Below are positions 60,071 to 64,000 of a stretch of 64,000 nt of DNA, piece by piece (the first letter of the stretch is position 1; the number at the start of each line of letters is the position of its first letter). The notes beneath the pieces are model-generated. The model did no database searches, was not told the origin of the DNA, and saw nothing but the letters and a program-made list of their open reading frames with translations. This stretch comes from Kitagawia praeruptora (taxonomy: Eukaryota > Streptophyta > Magnoliopsida > Apiales > Apiaceae), in the NCBI GenBank assembly GCA_037693485.1, contig CM075354.1:65829501-65893500 (forward strand). Reading direction: 5' to 3'. Position numbers and translations under genes: made by a program.

Positions 60071-60680
60071 TTGACCCGAATTAAACAAGAGAAATTTTAC
60101 TAACATTAACTATTTTTTGTTTTATGTTTTCTGTTTTTATTTGCAGGGTTAATCAGTTATTTGCAGGGAACCTGGTTTAATTATTTAGTAATGGGAGGAC
60201 AGGAGATTATTAAGGAAAGTTACAGTTCAGATTATGGTGGTGAATACATGTTTCGATGTTTGAAATAAAGAGTTTCCAAATCTACAAGTAAGCTGTATTT
60301 ATTTACATTTGTCTTGAAGAAATTATAAGTGAAAGTACGAATGTATTCTGTTTCTTACAATGGGTTAGCCCACGTAAGCTTGAGTGCATAAATATGGACA
60401 CTAGTTAATTTTTAAGATACATGGTGATAGAGTAGTCTGTTGAGGTTTGGAGAAAATATGCAGTATTAGCTTCAGACGCAAATAGATGAGCATGCATAGT
60501 TGTATAAGTAAACAGGGAAATATAGCAAAAGTAGATAATAATCATTGGAAACATAAAAGAGTTATAGGCACAAAGGCCATAGAAACCAAATTCAAAGATA
60601 CATCTCGCGAGGCACTACGAGGGGCCCGCAACCTCATCAAAAGTTTTCATATTATCAAAGTTTAAAAGAGTATAGCAAGT

Positions 60681-60895
60681 TCAAGAAGGAGGAACTTTGT
60701 CGGAATCCTTGGTGATATTTGGTGCTGGGAGAACAGGTGGAGTAGCTTCAGGAGCAGGAACCTCTGCAGTCTCAGGGTTAGAACCTAGAGACCTCTCAAC
60801 CGTGGTAACGGGAGGTACAGGGTCTTGTGGAGTCAAAGCTTCTTTCTCAAAATCCTTGATCATGCCTACCACGTCTTCACCCCCAACATGATATT
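60681..60895 (-). pseudogene. Antisense ORF fragment in the Gypsy2 3' region
   Basis: On the minus strand an open frame reads VGMIKDFEKEALTPQDP, then VTTVERSLGSNPETAEVPA and a Pro-rich tail to a stop at about 60681. It opens at about 60895, where the recognisable element ends, so its start is missing. Antisense frames between pol and the 3' LTR are known in Grande-type and other Tat elements; function is unknown. Pro/Glu/Thr-rich composition suggests disorder. The sense strand is open too, so coding is not certain. Confidence 0.4.
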
Positions 60896-61661
60896 ATATT
60901 ATTCAACGCTCCTTCTTAATGGTATATGATACGTTTTGTGGACATATAGAATACATTTCAGGCTTTCAGTTGACAAAACAATGGATCACGTACCCAGTTA
61001 ACCAATCAGAAAACTATGAATTATTTTAGAACCAATCATATGCCAATTCTAAATCATGGACCAATCAAATTAAAACAAATCTGTTTCCTTATATAATTTA
61101 ACTTGCTATCTTTTAACCAAGGTTAAACCAATCAATCATTCTAAATATATTTAAAATTGAATTATAATCCTAAAAGTCTGTTTCCTTATATAATTAATTA
61201 ACACTTCTAATTTAAATACAATAATGATTTTATTAAACATATCCATAAATACAAATCAAAATAGTTACATAATAACTAAACATAATAACTAATAAACATA
61301 ATAAAATAAAATAATAGTAATAGTATCAATTCTCATATCTTAACCTAAGAGCATATATTGAATTTGTTTGGTTGGTTGATTATATTTTTTTTATATCAAC
61401 AAAGTATAAAATGTGGCTAAGAAAACTAAATAACTTGGTAGAAAGATTCTACAAGAAGAGAGATATTTGTTAATATAAAAAGGAGAATTTCATTTTGTTT
61501 GGGAGACTTTACACCATGCATGCTACTCTTAGTTTTGTTTTGTAACATCTCAATTTTGTTCTAAGACATATAATTATATATTTACATAACTTGGATACAT
61601 AGTAATATTTCATGTAATTGTCATATTTTTTCTATTCGCGTATTTAATTTAATTTTGTGTA
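60896..61661. other. AT-rich relic DNA, no gene seen
   Basis: No supported gene. Four CCAATCA words occur at about 61000-61135. At 61340-61393 there is a degenerate copy of the end of the tandem unit described next (TTGAATTTGTTTGGTTGGTT). Confidence 0.5.
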
Positions 61662-62812
61662 CACGAAAATTTTTGTGTAATTTAGGGTCATTTTGTGTTC
61701 TAATTTCGGACACACGATTTAATATCATGTCATTTTCGTTAAAGACCATAAAGTACATGATGACATGAATGTACAAAACGATTTGTCAGGTCTAGATAAG
61801 CTATTTCTTCTTATATATGTCGGAAAAATATACTCACTATTAAAGGAAAATGAATTTCATGTTATTTAACCCAAAATCTGAATTACAAGGACACATATAT
61901 AACAATGTGATTATGTGTTTATATATTACACACTTGATTTCAATTTTATGGACAATAACTTATTTTCACAAGTTAGTAAAATTAACAAAAAAAATAGGTG
62001 ATACTCATTCTCATATGTCTTATTTTAAGAATAAAAGAAAACTAAAATTTATTATTCCATATTTACTAGAAAAGAATAAAAAAACCAAAATACAAACTTC
62101 CAAACTGAAAATGCACATTTTAAGTTATCTTTACAAATAAGCTAAGGGTAATAACCATAAAATCTAACAATCAAATGTTACTCCAAGAGCACGATATATT
62201 GAATTTGTTTGGTTAGTTGATAATATTTTTTTTATACGAAATTTTTTGTGTAATTTAGGGTCATTTTGTGTTCTAATTTCGGACACACGATTTAATATCA
62301 TGTCATTTTCGTTAAAGACCCTAAAGTACATGATGACATGAATGTACAAAACGATTTGTCAGGTCTAGATAAGCTATTTCTTCTTATATATGTCGGAAAA
62401 ATATACTCTTTATTAAAGGAAAATGAATTTCATGTTATTTAACCCAAAATCTGAATTACAAGGACACATATATAACAATGTGATTATGTGTTTATATATT
62501 ACACACTTGATTTCAATTTTATGGACAATAACTTATTTTCACAAGTTAGTAAAATTAACAAAAAAAAAAATAGGTGATACTCATTCTCATATGTCTTATT
62601 TTAAGAATAAAAGAAAACTAAAATTTATTATTCCATATTTAATAGAAAAGAATAAAAAAAACCAAAATACAAACTTCCAAACTGAAAATGCACATTTTAA
62701 GTTATCTTTACAAATAAGCTAAGGGTAATAACCATAAAATCTAACAATCAAATGTTACTCCAAGAGCGCGATATATTGAATTTGTTTGGTTAGTTGATAA
62801 TATTTTTTTATA
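61662..62812. repeat. Tandem duplication, two units of about 575 bp
   Basis: Unit 1 (about 61662-62234) and unit 2 (about 62235-62812) are nearly identical. They share TCGGACACACGATTTAAT, CATGATGACATGAATGTAC and GGTCTAGATAAGC at an offset of 573-577 bp. Differences are a few substitutions and poly-A length changes. A 96-99-codon frame (MNFMLFNPKSEL) occurs in both but has no family resemblance and is probably accidental. Confidence 0.88.
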
Positions 62813-63608
62813 GTAAATCAATTCATTAATAATAGGACATATAATTTGTAAAAATGATATTGAACAATCACATAGCAAACTAGATTAGATGAAAGTTTCT
62901 ATTGTTATAATTACGTTTGTTTCATTTATCTTGCACAATAGATATTCTTTCTCATATCGCTGAAACATGCAATCTTTTTTTGATATACAGTCTAATGATT
63001 TATTGGAGTCGTGAGGATTAAGTTTCTATACATTTTTAATATGTTATCGAAAAATTAACCATGACAATACAAATATTTTCAATGAATTAATATAATAAAT
63101 ATTTTAAAGATTCGATATTGAATGAATATACCAAATTCTCAGAATATGGGTGAAAAAATTGTTAACATAATACGTAGAAATATTTTCTAAAAAAGAGAGA
63201 AATAAAATGAAATCTAAATTTAAAAAAAAAGCAATAAAGATGGATTTTGAACTTTTCAACGGGGGTTGTATTTGTTTTGATGATTGGTTCATAATATTAA
63301 TATTAATTCAATTTGTATGAATTCACAGATAAGTAATTTTATACGTACGTTAATTAACATTCCAATAAAATTATATTTTTTTAAAATAAAAATAATATAT
63401 TTATATTAATTTAATATAAATTTAGTTAATAATATGCGTGATTTAAAATTTATATTAGAATTTTTAGTTAAATATGTCGTTGACGGGATTCGAAACTTGA
63501 ATTTTTAGTAAAGTAAAAAAAAGAAAAAAATACCTTATAATTACATCTAATGGTTCTTATTAATTACTAAAAATCTAACAGCAAAATGATGTAATATTTT
63601 TTGGTATA
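62813..63608. other. AT-rich spacer, nothing recognised
   Basis: About 800 bp of AT-rich sequence. I see no gene, RNA gene or terminal repeats. No purine tract precedes the LTR at 63609. Confidence 0.5.
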
Positions 63609-64000
63609 TGTTGTGCCCAAAATCTCCATGGACTAGATTTAAGCCCATTAATCAATAGGGTCCGATCCATACAAGCTAGAAGAATGATCCAGTACGAGTT
63701 ATGAAGATCAAATAGAAGAAATGAATAAGGAAGTATGAGTATTAGGAGGTTCCCAATGGTCAGGAAGCTGAGTTGAGCACTCGAAGACCAGGTTCCTCCC
63801 AGCCGAGGAGTTCGAATTAGCATAACAACAGCCATAGAGATGATAAAAGCATATAAAGAGTTATCCAATCTAACTAGTTTGTTACTTGTGCAGGTACTAA
63901 CACCAAAAGGGAGGTCCCTAAGTGATATGTCCCGAAATAAGGAGGTCCCTGAGAAACAGGCTCCTGAAATGTAGGTTCCTGAGCACCAGGTTCCTACGAG
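63609..64000 (+). repeat. Start of another Tat-type LTR, cut by the window edge
   Basis: It begins TGTTGTGCCCAAAATCTCC as in Gypsy2, with roughly 80 percent identity to 37195-37620, including the GGTTCCTGAG repeats up to CACCAGGTTCCTACGAG. The divergence and the lack of a polypurine tract make it unlikely to be the partner LTR of Gypsy2. It is probably the 5' LTR or solo LTR of a sister element. Confidence 0.75.

Larger units (their letters stand above)
59121..60680 (+). other. Gypsy2 3' region after Copia3
   Basis: Noncoding continuation of the Gypsy2 3' region. It shares the GGTTCCTG/AGGAACCTG words with the Gypsy2 LTR and contains two tandem arrays (59291-59412 and 59834-60070). From 60080 to 60680 I see no gene. 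Confidence 0.55.
37195..60895 (+). mobile_element. Gypsy2, Tat-lineage Gypsy element, interrupted by Copia3
   Basis: A plus-strand element has a 5' LTR (37195 to about 38081), a primer site, broken gag-pol (38128-44120) and a 3' region with tandem repeats and an antisense frame (60681-60895). Copia3 separates pol from most of the 3' region (cut at 44413/59121). A second RNase H between RNase H and integrase, plus a long 3' region with an antisense frame, place it in the Tat group (Ogre/Retand/Grande relatives). No 3' LTR of the same copy is found; the element seems truncated near 60895. Confidence 0.82.

Noticed and set aside
61850..62722. A duplicated gene pair of 96 and 99 codons (MNFMLFNPKSEL)
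   Set aside because: The frames are AT-rich, have no family resemblance, end at different places and are copied only because the DNA is tandemly duplicated.
63609..64000. 3' LTR of Gypsy2
   Set aside because: It differs by about 20 percent from the 5' LTR, far more than expected for one insertion, and no polypurine tract precedes it.

Overview
The window is typical of gene-poor DNA from a large flowering-plant genome, probably a eudicot. Nearly everything recognisable is transposable-element sequence: LTR retrotransposons of the Copia and Gypsy superfamilies, one CACTA DNA transposon, a solo LTR and AT-rich relic DNA. I see no intact host gene, no rRNA or tRNA gene and no bacterial or organellar signature. 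A family such as Apiaceae is possible but cannot be shown from the sequence alone.

Left part (1-9036): a minus-strand Gypsy-type element (A, 1-5097, running off the left edge) holds a solo LTR with a perfect target-site duplication (TSD). Element A sits inside the gag of a minus-strand Copia element (Copia1, 5098 to about 8968). The Copia1 LTR carries thirteen copies of TTCTCGAA. Copia1 lies in a minus-strand Gypsy gag relic (Gypsy1), which resumes at 35601.

Middle part (9037-35595): a Tnt1-like Copia element (Copia2, TSD TCTTG) is split in its integrase/reverse-transcriptase region by a CACTA transposon (11357-33208, TSD TGT). The CACTA is itself split by a minus-strand Gypsy-type element with 4.9-kb LTRs (Gypsy B, 12286-27628, TSD CTTGT). 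All three TSDs are perfect, so the insertion order can be read directly. The CACTA shows no transposase. Instead it carries minus-strand, exon-like fragments of several unrelated plant genes: 14-3-3, MMS19, ribosomal protein eS25, DNA topoisomerase I and unidentified exons, some with good splice sites. Gypsy B landed inside the topoisomerase fragment. This chimeric Pack-CACTA is the most notable object in the window.

Right part (35596-64000): Gypsy1 gag, then a Tat-lineage Gypsy element (Gypsy2, 37195 to about 60895) with a second RNase H and an antisense reading frame downstream of pol. It is interrupted by a Sirevirus-like Copia element (Copia3, 44414-59120) with two 1053-bp LTRs and a very long extra 3' reading frame. 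The last 3 kb is AT-rich, with a 575-bp tandem duplication, and ends in the start of another LTR related to that of Gypsy2. All long retroelement reading frames are broken by stops or frameshifts; many stops fit C-to-T change at CAG, CAA or TGG codons, as expected for old methylated transposons. LTR identities and divergences were counted by eye and are approximate.
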